A DNA stretch of 23,543 nt from a virus. Numbering within the stretch: position 1 is the stretch's first letter; every line of letters begins with the position of its first letter. The stretch is from IMG/VR virus record IMGVR_UViG_3300046311_000087, positions 1 to 23,543 of that record; one strand, written 5' to 3'. Position numbers and translations under genes: made by a program. The notes under the pieces are model-generated. The model saw nothing but the letters and a program-made list of their open reading frames with translations. It had not been told where the DNA came from and ran no database searches. Of this stretch, positions 12,756-20,537 are shown piece after piece.

Positions 12756-15074
12756 CTATGCAGCCTCATCTAAAACTTCCACCACCTCTGGTTTTACCTC
12801 TGTGGTGATGTTGTAATTAGGCTTACCCATACGTGCTTTCTTGTAACGACACATATCTTTAAGAACAGTTATCATTGGGTCTACATTAACGCCAGGATAA
12901 GTTTTCATGTGATATGCAATTGTTTCTATAAATGGAAACTTTGTAACAAGCTTATCTACTTTTAACAACAATGGATATAGTTCTACATCATACTTGTTAT
13001 TCTCTGAAGCAAACTTATCAATATTGAACGTTTCACATGTAGTTGATGTAGCATAATCATTATGATATAGCTTTTTAAATCTAACTAATGTATCCACATC
13101 TTTTGTAAGTTCAGGTAACACTTCTCTCATTCCTGGTTTAGCATTAAACGTAGCATCATAAACACCCATCATCTTCTTGATAAGTCTTGCTATAACTACA
13201 CGTCTGAATGGTTTGTTATCACCTTTCAAGAATGTTTCTAGGCTCATAAAGTTATGAAGATTGTACATCTCCAACACTTTAATTTCTCTATCAGACATAA
13301 TTACCAAATTAACATGGTTCTTAAACATACCAAATAGATAATCTAACACTGGACGATCAGACTCCTTACCATAAACAGTCAAACTCTTTCTTGTGTGAAG
13401 AGTTTTACCACTTAGTATGATAGGTGTAAACTTAGCATTGGATCCTGTATAACGTTCAGGAGTCTCAGCTATCTTACAATTGACATCACCTTTCTCTTTT
13501 ACGCCACCATTTTTAGAAGCTTTAGGCTTAGGTTTGTAGTTCTTAGCTTTATCAGCAGCAATCCATGCTTCTGGTATCTCAATAGCATCAAGATCAATAA
13601 ACTCTTCAACTATCTTATTGACACAAGATTGAAACTCTGTAATGATCGCTCGCCACTGCGTCTTAGGATAGTTGTACAACTTCAATAAATCAAAGTAGGA
13701 AGACATATCTGGACTACCAAGAATTGTATTTCTCTTTGCTTTATCTTTAGAGAATAAAGTGAAGTCTGTAACCTTCTTGACAAACTTTACAGATTTACCT
13801 TTCCATATCTCTTTAATGTAACGACGTTTACGATCACCAAATACACCAGTGAATATAGCAAGCTGAGCACTTGATCTATTTCTACTAATGTTAACTTGCT
13901 TATCCCAATGACCTCTAGTTTCAGATAGTCTACTTCTGTAACTATTAAGTTCATACTTTGCTTCATACTCAAACATCATATAGTCTTTAACTTTGAAAAG
14001 ACTTTCTGCTGTGAAATATGTACATCCTATCAACGTTGGTTTACGCATTGGAATCGTAGCATGCTTCAAGATTTCAGTAACTTCCATATCATCACCATTG
14101 TGGTTCTTGATATATCTAGCACTTGAACTAAAATACTCAATAGCTGTACGTACATCGTCTGTATCTACAATAGTTTCATTGTATTTAGCCATGAATACAT
14201 TAGCTACAGTTGCAATCTTAGCAAGGATGATCTGCTTAGCTTCCTGAGTGTATCTCAATGCCTCTCTGTTAGGAGTTGGAAATATACCATCTGTAAGACT
14301 AAACTTAAGACCAAGGCGTACATCGATACGTTTGATACCAAGCTTGTCAAAGTCTAATGGATAGTAAACGTTATCAAGACATACATGCAGATTGTGATCT
14401 GGACATAATTCAGACTTCTGATAGTGCTCACTTCTGAAGATGGTGAACTGGTTGTTCATATCATCAACATCAAAGTATACGCTTTCAAAATATGCTAGCT
14501 GCTCTTTAATCTTAGTCTTGAAGTCATAGCTATCTGACCACTTAACAGGGATGGTAATCTTGATGCCATTACTCTTATCAGTAGGTCCTTCATGTAACAA
14601 GTCGATAGAATTTACATCTTCTCCTTCGTACATCATATACTTACGTTCCACACCATTCTTACGTGCTGTAAAATAAAAGCTAGATGCGTAAGCTAATGGA
14701 GCCTTAAAACCAAGGCCCATCATACCTAATTCTGTAGTGCTATTACGCTTTGTACTCTTACCATACTTACTGATAATGTTTTCTACATCATCAGCATCTA
14801 AGCCTGTACCAAAGTCCTCAACAGAGAACTCATAGTTATTAGATACCTTAGTGAGCTTAACAATAATAGGTGTATCAACACCAGCCCTACGATGTGAGTC
14901 TAGTGCATTACTAGCACACTCGCGTATTGTTGAACCAATAGCATCTGAATAAAGATTCTTACTTAACATCTGCATCAATACTTGTGCAGAGTCTAAGTCT
15001 AACGACATACCAATAGTAGCTTGTGTACTATTGACTTCATGTATTAAAGATTGTGTTTGTTTTTCTAAGATCAT
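12756..15074 (-). CDS. rIIA: rIIA-like GHKL ATPase
   Basis: The N-terminal third is a GHKL ATP-binding domain. The N-box is TIRECASNALDSH (counting from the longer start, residues 61-73), box G1 is VEDFGTGLD (97-105) and box G2 is GMMGLGFKAPLAY (129-141), as in rIIA, MutL and Hsp90 proteins. The remaining 500 residues are Lys/Tyr-rich with no motif I know. I start it at ATG 15074 (MILEKQTQSL, 772 aa), 11 bases after the ung stop and after the leader ACTAGAAATC; a start at 15110 would overlap ung. With rIIB it affects lysis or exclusion in T4; the role here is inferred. Transcribed after ung and before the hairpin and rIIB-like gene. Confidence 0.85.
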   Translation of the reverse strand: MILEKQTQSLIHEVNSTQATIGMSLDLDSAQVLMQMLSKNLYSDAIGSTIRECASNALDSHRRAGVDTPIIVKLTKVSNNYEFSVEDFGTGLDADDVENIISKYGKSTKRNSTTELGMMGLGFKAPLAYASSFYFTARKNGVERKYMMYEGEDVNSIDLLHEGPTDKSNGIKITIPVKWSDSYDFKTKIKEQLAYFESVYFDVDDMNNQFTIFRSEHYQKSELCPDHNLHVCLDNVYYPLDFDKLGIKRIDVRLGLKFSLTDGIFPTPNREALRYTQEAKQIILAKIATVANVFMAKYNETIVDTDDVRTAIEYFSSSARYIKNHNGDDMEVTEILKHATIPMRKPTLIGCTYFTAESLFKVKDYMMFEYEAKYELNSYRSRLSETRGHWDKQVNISRNRSSAQLAIFTGVFGDRKRRYIKEIWKGKSVKFVKKVTDFTLFSKDKAKRNTILGSPDMSSYFDLLKLYNYPKTQWRAIITEFQSCVNKIVEEFIDLDAIEIPEAWIAADKAKNYKPKPKASKNGGVKEKGDVNCKIAETPERYTGSNAKFTPIILSGKTLHTRKSLTVYGKESDRPVLDYLFGMFKNHVNLVIMSDREIKVLEMYNLHNFMSLETFLKGDNKPFRRVVIARLIKKMMGVYDATFNAKPGMREVLPELTKDVDTLVRFKKLYHNDYATSTTCETFNIDKFASENNKYDVELYPLLLKVDKLVTKFPFIETIAYHMKTYPGVNVDPMITVLKDMCRYKKARMGKPNYNITTEVKPEVVEVLDEAA

Positions 15075-15085
15075 GATTTCTAGTT

Positions 15086-15802
15086 TTAAATGTCTATTTT
15101 CTTTAGCCAATCAATAGTGTAACCGTTGTTCTCCTTGATTAGCATGTTAACTTTTGTAAATACTCCCTCTGTACTCCAATCACCATTCCTATAAGAAGCT
15201 GAAGCTGGATGACTAATTGGAAACTGCCAATCAAATCCTGTTAGATACTTTCTAACCTTTGATGCTTCTTTACCTAAGAATATTGTAGGAATTCCTGAAA
15301 ATGCAAATATGTTAGTGAATAGATAATCATTAAATGAATCCCATAATTCTAAATGAGCTCCTGCTTTATTGATTTCTGTTGTTAACGCTGCATTATACAT
15401 GAGCACTCCCTGGTGTGCTAGATAGCTGACATCTGGATCCTTAGCTCTATCAAGAGCAAACCCATTGTACAATTCTCTTTCTATACCACCATAAAACTGC
15501 TCCAAGCTTGGCTGTAATGCACCTGTTGTGCTACAGCCCATCAGTAGACCGTCGGCTACTGGAACTCCACTCCTTAGTACATGATAAGGACACATGCCTA
15601 CAATGATAACCTTCACTTCATTAAGGGGTGTTTCTTTAAAGCATCTAAACACATCATGAGAGAAAGGGACAATCATCTTGCCCCTTTTACTCTCTGATTT
15701 TAAATGTGCATAGATCTTATCGCACTCCTCGCTTTCAATGAATGGTCTCATCTTGTCATGCCAACTCTCATGAAACATGTCTTTGAAATTGTCCCAAATC
15801 AT
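15086..15802 (-). CDS. uracil-DNA glycosylase family 1-like protein with altered catalytic motif
   Basis: The 238-residue protein is collinear with UNG through most of the fold: VKVIIVGMCPYH (63-74), PSLEQFY, GVLMYNAALT (the active-site Asn), AHLELWDSFND, IFLGKEASK, the SHPASASYR loop and TIDWL near the end. The water-activating motif GQDPYH reads GMCPYH here, so catalytic Asp is Cys 71 and Gln is Met 70. The leucine-loop motif HPSPLS reads HPASAS. The His (HP) and the Tyr of PYH are kept. The family is clear; activity on uracil is doubtful, and a binding or processivity role such as poxvirus D4 has is one alternative. It overlaps the DUF932-like gene by 4 bases and is close to rIIA. Confidence 0.86.
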   Translation of the reverse strand: MIWDNFKDMFHESWHDKMRPFIESEECDKIYAHLKSESKRGKMIVPFSHDVFRCFKETPLNEVKVIIVGMCPYHVLRSGVPVADGLLMGCSTTGALQPSLEQFYGGIERELYNGFALDRAKDPDVSYLAHQGVLMYNAALTTEINKAGAHLELWDSFNDYLFTNIFAFSGIPTIFLGKEASKVRKYLTGFDWQFPISHPASASYRNGDWSTEGVFTKVNMLIKENNGYTIDWLKKIDI

Positions 15803-16581
15803 AATGATAATTCTAATTGTTGAGTTAATTGTGGTGCACTAATGATTGCAGGTTTTCTCTGTGTAATAAGCTCACCTTGAGCATTGACAAAGAAACTGTG
15901 AGCACTCATGTGATCTGTCATCCAATTGGTAGGATGTGTCTCCTTCAAAGAGAATGTAGTGTGCTGGTATAACTCCCATAAACTGCTCTCAGCGCCATAA
16001 TTGTGTGTAGGATGCTGTAGTTCCTTACGAATGATATTTAACTCACTAGAGCTAATAAATCCTTCTTCTACAATCATACGTCCAATCAATTCACCTTGCT
16101 GTCTTTTGGTAAGCTCTACCTGCTTCATCAACTCACGTTGAATCTGCATCTCACGGAATGAATCACCTGCACTCTTGATGTACTCAGTGATAGACTGTGG
16201 TGTGAATTCTTGGATATCACCCACATGCTTGCGCTTGAATGTACCCATGTCACCATTAACCATACCGTTAGCACAAATGAATACATGGATACCAATAGCA
16301 AACTTCAAGCTCACTTGCTTGTTGTAGCTATTCTGCCATGCAATCTGGATCTGCATCTCACTGTCTGCAACGTTACTAATGGTATACTTACCAGTAGCAA
16401 CTTGACCTTCACCTGCCCAAGTATAAGCTTGTTTGTCAAGCTTAAAGCCTGACTTCTCTATACTGTTTAAGGTGGTGTCAATTAACTGTCCGTGACTAAC
16501 TGGCTTGTAACGCTTAGTCTGCTCTGGTAACTTTACAGCTACCAAGTCTTGTAATGTTGTGTTATAAACTGGTCTTTTCAT
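15799..16581 (-). CDS. DUF932-like phage protein
   Basis: The 260-residue protein shows the layout of the DUF932 family of phage and plasmid proteins: a PVSHGQLIDTTLNSIEKSGF segment, then an NSYNKQVSLKFAIGIHVFICANGMV core near residue 84-107 (compare 'R-NSyDk.....G..vFvCsNg') and a long helical region rich in Gln/Glu. The family's biochemical function is not known to me; it often lies near replication genes, as here between primase and UDG. Overlaps of 4 bases (ATGA) on both sides show coupling with the 57-aa gene and ung. Confidence 0.65.
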   Translation of the reverse strand: MKRPVYNTTLQDLVAVKLPEQTKRYKPVSHGQLIDTTLNSIEKSGFKLDKQAYTWAGEGQVATGKYTISNVADSEMQIQIAWQNSYNKQVSLKFAIGIHVFICANGMVNGDMGTFKRKHVGDIQEFTPQSITEYIKSAGDSFREMQIQRELMKQVELTKRQQGELIGRMIVEEGFISSSELNIIRKELQHPTHNYGAESSLWELYQHTTFSLKETHPTNWMTDHMSAHSFFVNAQGELITQRKPAIISAPQLTQQLELSL

Positions 16582-16751
16582 GATTGTGATAGTTTGATTT
16601 TAATTCCAAAAAATGATGATAATATTCCTTCTAGGTTCTCAATGCCTATGCATTCAATAGAGTCTCCTTCTGTAGTCTCTAACCATTCTGTCTCTTGTTG
16701 TATCTCATACACAAGATCTTCCAGCGCTACTGCTAATTGTTCAATATTCAT
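16578..16751 (-). CDS. uncharacterised small acidic protein, 57 aa
   Basis: A 57-codon frame fills the gap between primase and the DUF932-like gene. It starts at ATG 16751 inside the primase stop and ends with TGA inside the next start: ATGA overlaps of 4 bases at both ends, which is strong support. The protein is acidic (EQLAVALEDLVYEIQQE, then TEWLETTEGDS), probably helical, with a Leu/Ile/Phe-rich C-terminus (LSSFFGIKIKLS). No family recognised. Position suggests a cofactor of the replication proteins, but nothing in the sequence shows it. Confidence 0.72.
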   Translation of the reverse strand: MNIEQLAVALEDLVYEIQQETEWLETTEGDSIECIGIENLEGILSSFFGIKIKLSQS

Positions 16752-17761
16752 ATTAATTCTTTCTCTTTAAGATAATCCTCTATTGCTTGCATACCATGAG
16801 CTTTTGCTAAATCAGCCCAATCCTTAATGCCCTCAGATAAATACTTCCTGGGCACATTACAATAATCAAATCCAAACATCTGTGTGATCTGTTGTGAATT
16901 CTCTACGCCTGTTACATCGCTATCAAAACTGAGAATCTGACTAGCAGAATTACTCTTGATATACTCAACGTTCTCAGGAGAGAAACAACCTATGCCCTCA
17001 TTCTGTACAGCACAGCTGCACGGGAATAGTTTCTTCATGACCATGTAGTCTTTCTTTGATTTGTTGATAAATGCTACATCACATAGTTTGATGTCATCTT
17101 TACCATCCATTGCAGTAATGGGTACATTATTTGGTACCCACTTGTTCCTTTTGTCTTTAGCATGTGGACGATATATCTTCCACTTGTCATCATATAGATA
17201 ACCAAATCTAAGCTCATCTATACCTGCTGGAAACAGCTGCTTGTTTAGAAATACCTTAGACACACTATAGACATTGTTAGCTTTTAGATCTTCTATGTCT
17301 AGATGATACTGAGCCCAATACGCCAACTCTTCCTTTGTAAACTTCTTTACTACTACCTGGATATTAGAATAAGTCTTAGCCATCTTTACAGGTTGTTTAT
17401 ATTCTGTAATGATACGCTTATACTCTTCTGTATTTGTGGTTTTAGAAAAGCCCAGTCCAAGATCTCTATCGATAATTTCTAGTGTCTGTCTTAAATCTCT
17501 GAGATTAAATAACATTCTAACAAAATCAAAACATGATCCTCGTTTACTAGTGTCTGCAAAATCAATAAAGGTCAATCTTCCTTGCTTGTTACCAATCATG
17601 AAAGATGGATTGTTCTCGTTTCGAAATGGAGAAAAGGTTATAACATTAGGCACCCAATCAGTATTAGGCATATAATATCTAAAAACATCATACTCACTCA
17701 CTTTGTCAAGCACCTTCTCTGGAGTGATAATAGAGGGACGCTTCATTCCGTTAATTGCCAT
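16748..17761 (-). CDS. DnaG-like primase
   Basis: Residues 40-80 correspond to the CHC2 zinc domain of DnaG by pattern (FSPFRNENNPSFMIG, LTFIDFADTSKRGSCFDFV), but most zinc-ligand Cys/His are gone. The middle region (to about 255) holds the RNA-polymerase part. A TOPRIM site follows with NEGIG (Glu near 256) and LSFDSDVTG (Asp 280 and 282), which bind Mg2+. At 337 aa it is shorter than DnaG (about 580) and lacks a DnaB-binding C-terminal domain. It makes RNA primers for lagging-strand synthesis with the DnaB-like helicase at 20534. It leads the unit that runs to rIIA, starting after the SSB terminator. Confidence 0.85.
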   Translation of the reverse strand: MAINGMKRPSIITPEKVLDKVSEYDVFRYYMPNTDWVPNVITFSPFRNENNPSFMIGNKQGRLTFIDFADTSKRGSCFDFVRMLFNLRDLRQTLEIIDRDLGLGFSKTTNTEEYKRIITEYKQPVKMAKTYSNIQVVVKKFTKEELAYWAQYHLDIEDLKANNVYSVSKVFLNKQLFPAGIDELRFGYLYDDKWKIYRPHAKDKRNKWVPNNVPITAMDGKDDIKLCDVAFINKSKKDYMVMKKLFPCSCAVQNEGIGCFSPENVEYIKSNSASQILSFDSDVTGVENSQQITQMFGFDYCNVPRKYLSEGIKDWADLAKAHGMQAIEDYLKEKELI

Positions 17762-17771
17762 TTTGGTAGTT

Positions 17772-17813
17772 TTTAGATAATAAGAAAGCCCAATCTAAGA
17801 TAGACTGGGCTTT
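17772..17813 (-). terminator. intrinsic terminator after the SSB-like gene
   Basis: The arms AAAGCCCA (17785-17792) and TGGGCTTT (17806-17813) pair over 8 bp, with an inner TCT/AGA pairing after one mismatch. The minus strand continues TCTTATTATCT (T-rich, 17772-17784). It divides the SSB/Sak4/helicase unit from the primase unit. Confidence 0.78.
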
Positions 17814-17846
17814 TCTGGTTTCACTAAAACAAATTATGGTACAATC

Positions 17847-18710
17847 TTAATAATCTGCTCCTTCTGTAGAAATTACTTTATCAGTTTCTACTAAGTTAGA
17901 TGTAGAATCATAATCTTGAAGATCTTTGAATGTATAGTAATCTTTACATCCGTACTCTCCTGTTACATTAAGAACAAAACGTTCGTGTTGTTGTAACTCT
18001 TTAGACTTCTTGAATGAAACTCCTCTGATTACAGCAGCATCGTTATAGTTAACTAAGCGCATCTTCTTGATAGAATAACCTGGGAAGAATGCTTTGTTGT
18101 AAATGTTCTGATAAGACACTGGTCCTTCTTCTTTCTCCACAGTTTTAACTGTAGCCAAGACACCAACGCTAGCACACCACTCACCACCAATCTCATCTTT
18201 CCATTCTTTCAAGTTACCAGCGATAACCTTTTTCCAATCCAAAGTTACTTCGCAGTCATCTTTAGAGAAATCTAAGTTACCTAACCAAGTACGGAAGAAT
18301 GTGATTAACTCCTCCTCACCTGTATATGCTACACGATAGTCACGCTTAGCAAACCAGGTAGGAAGATTGTCCTCACTAGTAGCCCAGCTACACATACCGA
18401 TATTATTAACATATTGTTTCTTTGTACCATCCTTGTTAACACGCTTTGTGTCTTCCAAGAAGAATGTTACCTTATCAATGAAATCACTCTTAACATCTTT
18501 TAACCAGATGTCAACACGCACTTTTGCTACACCATCTTTCTCATAAAGATATTCTGTAGCCTTGCTGTCTTCCTTAAGCTCACGTCCAAGTATATCTTTA
18601 TACTCTTCTGCTGTTGGGTTGATAGCAATTACGTCTGCTTCAAAGATTCCTACTTTCTTTGTGAATTCTTTTGTTGTTGTTACTTCTCTTTTCTGTCCTC
18701 CAATGGCCAT
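17847..18710 (-). CDS. probable single-stranded DNA-binding protein
   Basis: I do not see a classic bacterial SSB OB-fold signature. The call rests on position (just before a Sak4-like ATPase, helicases and primase), a strand-rich aromatic core (KVRVDIWLKDVKSDFIDKVTFFLED; GMCSWATSEDNLPTWF; ITFFRTWLGNL) and an acidic, flexible C-terminus (LVETDKVISTEGADY) of the type SSBs use to contact partners. In related Bacteroidota phages the gene at this place is annotated SSB, as I recall. It has 287 residues. The ATG follows ACTAGAAATC, the same 10-base leader as rIIA. A terminator follows, and strong expression would fit an SSB. It could instead be another recombination mediator. Confidence 0.55.
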   Translation of the reverse strand: MAIGGQKREVTTTKEFTKKVGIFEADVIAINPTAEEYKDILGRELKEDSKATEYLYEKDGVAKVRVDIWLKDVKSDFIDKVTFFLEDTKRVNKDGTKKQYVNNIGMCSWATSEDNLPTWFAKRDYRVAYTGEEELITFFRTWLGNLDFSKDDCEVTLDWKKVIAGNLKEWKDEIGGEWCASVGVLATVKTVEKEEGPVSYQNIYNKAFFPGYSIKKMRLVNYNDAAVIRGVSFKKSKELQQHERFVLNVTGEYGCKDYYTFKDLQDYDSTSNLVETDKVISTEGADY

Positions 18711-18736
18711 GATTTCTAGTGTTTATTTGTTAAAAA

Positions 18737-19408
18737 TTATTTGTAATACTCGTCAATTGTGTCTACTACTGTTTGTAAGTTATTAGGAATCTTGATGTTA
18801 GTAAACATTCCATCAGGACTCTTTGCAGGAAACTTCTTAAACCTATTGGTTACAAAGTTATACGTACAAGTGCCATCTTTATTCTCCTCTACAAATGTGT
18901 AAAGACAAATAGTCAATAAGCCCTCTAATACAATTTGGTTATCGATCAACTTACCTGCTGTCTTGATCTTGTATCCTGTTACTTCACCACCTTCTTCAAT
19001 AGTTTCTGGATGTGTGAAATAGAACACTTTCAAATCTTCACGCAATTTACGAGCTTCTTGAAATAAAGCCACCATATCTCTAGCCATAATGCTAAATTTA
19101 GTGAAGCCAACTTCTGTAGCTCGTGACACAATGTTAAAACCCATGATGTAGTTTGAATCCTCAATCACAATGTTCTTAATGTGTGGTGCTTTCTCAGAGA
19201 TTACATGCAACAATCGAGTGATCTCGACTGCGTCATCTAACTCTTTGTAGTTTTTCTTTTCAGCGTTGTACAAAGACTCAGCTCCTTTGAATGGTAACTC
19301 TTTCTTTGCTACATTAATGATGTACGTTTCTTCTGGATTTAGGTGTTTTACTGACGTTGATTTACCTGTTCCAGTGGACCCTACGATCCCAATCAATTTG
19401 CTTGCCAT
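18737..19408 (-). CDS. Sak4-like RecA-fold ATPase (AAA_24)
   Basis: The 223-residue protein has a Walker A GIVGSTGTGKST at residues 7-18 and a Walker B NIVIEDS at 79-85, followed by LREDLKVFYFTHPE (sensor region). This is the pattern of the phage nucleotide-binding family that includes Sak4, a short RecA-core single-strand annealing or recombination ATPase that usually works with an SSB. The neighbour directly downstream is the SSB-like gene, which is the classic Sak4 pairing. The phage therefore has both a full RecA and a Sak4-like protein. Soluble, cytosolic; no C-terminal extra domain. Confidence 0.82.
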   Translation of the reverse strand: MASKLIGIVGSTGTGKSTSVKHLNPEETYIINVAKKELPFKGAESLYNAEKKNYKELDDAVEITRLLHVISEKAPHIKNIVIEDSNYIMGFNIVSRATEVGFTKFSIMARDMVALFQEARKLREDLKVFYFTHPETIEEGGEVTGYKIKTAGKLIDNQIVLEGLLTICLYTFVEENKDGTCTYNFVTNRFKKFPAKSPDGMFTNIKIPNNLQTVVDTIDEYYK

Positions 19409-19451
19409 GTTATAATATTTAGTTGTTATTTAATACTCTAATTTACGGATT

Positions 19452-20537
19452 TTATGTGACATTTACAACATTGATTTTGTCTCTATCGAAGAATTCCAAC
19501 GCCTTATTTAACCATTTTTCCTCTACAGATTCATCAGTGGACAGTATGTATATAACAGCTTTCTTATCTGGATTATTATACTCCATAGCCATACATCTAT
19601 TTATCTTTTGTGCCAAGTTCTCTGCATTACTATCGAAATAGTTAATTATCACTTTGTTTAATGGTTTGTATGTAACACCTGTATTACCAATCTTTACAAC
19701 AGCCATGTGATTACCTTCTCCTTCAGCAAACTTTTTGAAGCCCTCTTTGTCGGGCGATTTGCTGTGGTGTGATGGAATACCTAGACTGTCTGCACTATCA
19801 GTAGTACCACAAAATACAAGAACACGTTCGTCCTTATACTTATCTAAAATAGCTTTGGTTAATCTAACCTTGGCTATAGATGATTGAATAATCCTCATAC
19901 GTTTCAGACGTAACATCATTGTGTTCTTGCCTTCACGTTCTAGTTGATCAATTACCCATGAACATGCATCAAAGTGCTTCTTCTCAGTTCTAGCTTTACC
20001 CTTAATGGTTTGAACTATCTTGTTATCTAGAGGAGTCTTAATCACTGTGATTTTATAATCAACAATAACTCCTTCTTCAATAGCTTGTTCAATAGGATAA
20101 TGAGCTAACACTGGTAAATCTAGTCTTTGATGTAGTTCTGCTTCTGTCCATGAGGACAGCGTACCTGTCAATCCTAACACTTGATTATTAAACAATGTTA
20201 AATCATACGCAGCATCCAGCTGTGCATCAGATAACAAATGTATCTCATCTATAATCACTATATCATATTTGTTTGCAATATGTTTGTGCATAGATAGATG
20301 TGTTGTATAAGTGATGTTAGAATTCTTATACCCTCTTGTTTCAAAATCTTGTTCCCAAGAGTCTTTGATCTTAGCATCTGGATAAGCTATCAAGATAGAT
20401 ATATCTTTAGGCATTTGTTCCAAGATGTTAATGGTTGTATAGATTTTACCAAATCTAGGACATAGATTGAGGATACCCCATTTCTTTTCCATCCACACCT
20501 GTGCAAACTCCTTTTGTCTCTGGTTTCTTAAACTCAT
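19452..20537 (-). CDS. superfamily 2 helicase, UvsW-like, with unusual Walker A
   Basis: The 361-residue protein has the SF2 motifs in order: motif I LCPRFGKIYTTI (near 25-36), Ia ILIAYPDAK, motif II DEIH (DEAD-box class), motif III LTGTLS, motif IV VLVFCGTTDSA and motif VI QKINRCMA. UvsW-type helicases unwind branched DNA and resolve recombination intermediates and stalled forks. In motif I the usual GK[T/S] is GKI, so the Mg2+-binding Thr/Ser is Ile. At 361 aa it is smaller than T4 UvsW (about 500). It overlaps the DnaB-like gene upstream by 4 bases and precedes the Sak4-like gene. Confidence 0.86.
   Translation of the reverse strand: MSLRNQRQKEFAQVWMEKKWGILNLCPRFGKIYTTINILEQMPKDISILIAYPDAKIKDSWEQDFETRGYKNSNITYTTHLSMHKHIANKYDIVIIDEIHLLSDAQLDAAYDLTLFNNQVLGLTGTLSSWTEAELHQRLDLPVLAHYPIEQAIEEGVIVDYKITVIKTPLDNKIVQTIKGKARTEKKHFDACSWVIDQLEREGKNTMMLRLKRMRIIQSSIAKVRLTKAILDKYKDERVLVFCGTTDSADSLGIPSHHSKSPDKEGFKKFAEGEGNHMAVVKIGNTGVTYKPLNKVIINYFDSNAENLAQKINRCMAMEYNNPDKKAVIYILSTDESVEEKWLNKALEFFDRDKINVVNVT

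Noticed and set aside
13787-13972. 61-codon minus-strand frame inside rIIA
   Set aside because: It is nested in another frame of a clear gene and shows no recognisable family.
15075-15110. 12-residue N-terminal extension of the rIIA-like protein
   Set aside because: It overlaps the ung 3' end; ATG 15074 lies 11 bases after the ung stop and follows the leader shared with 18710.
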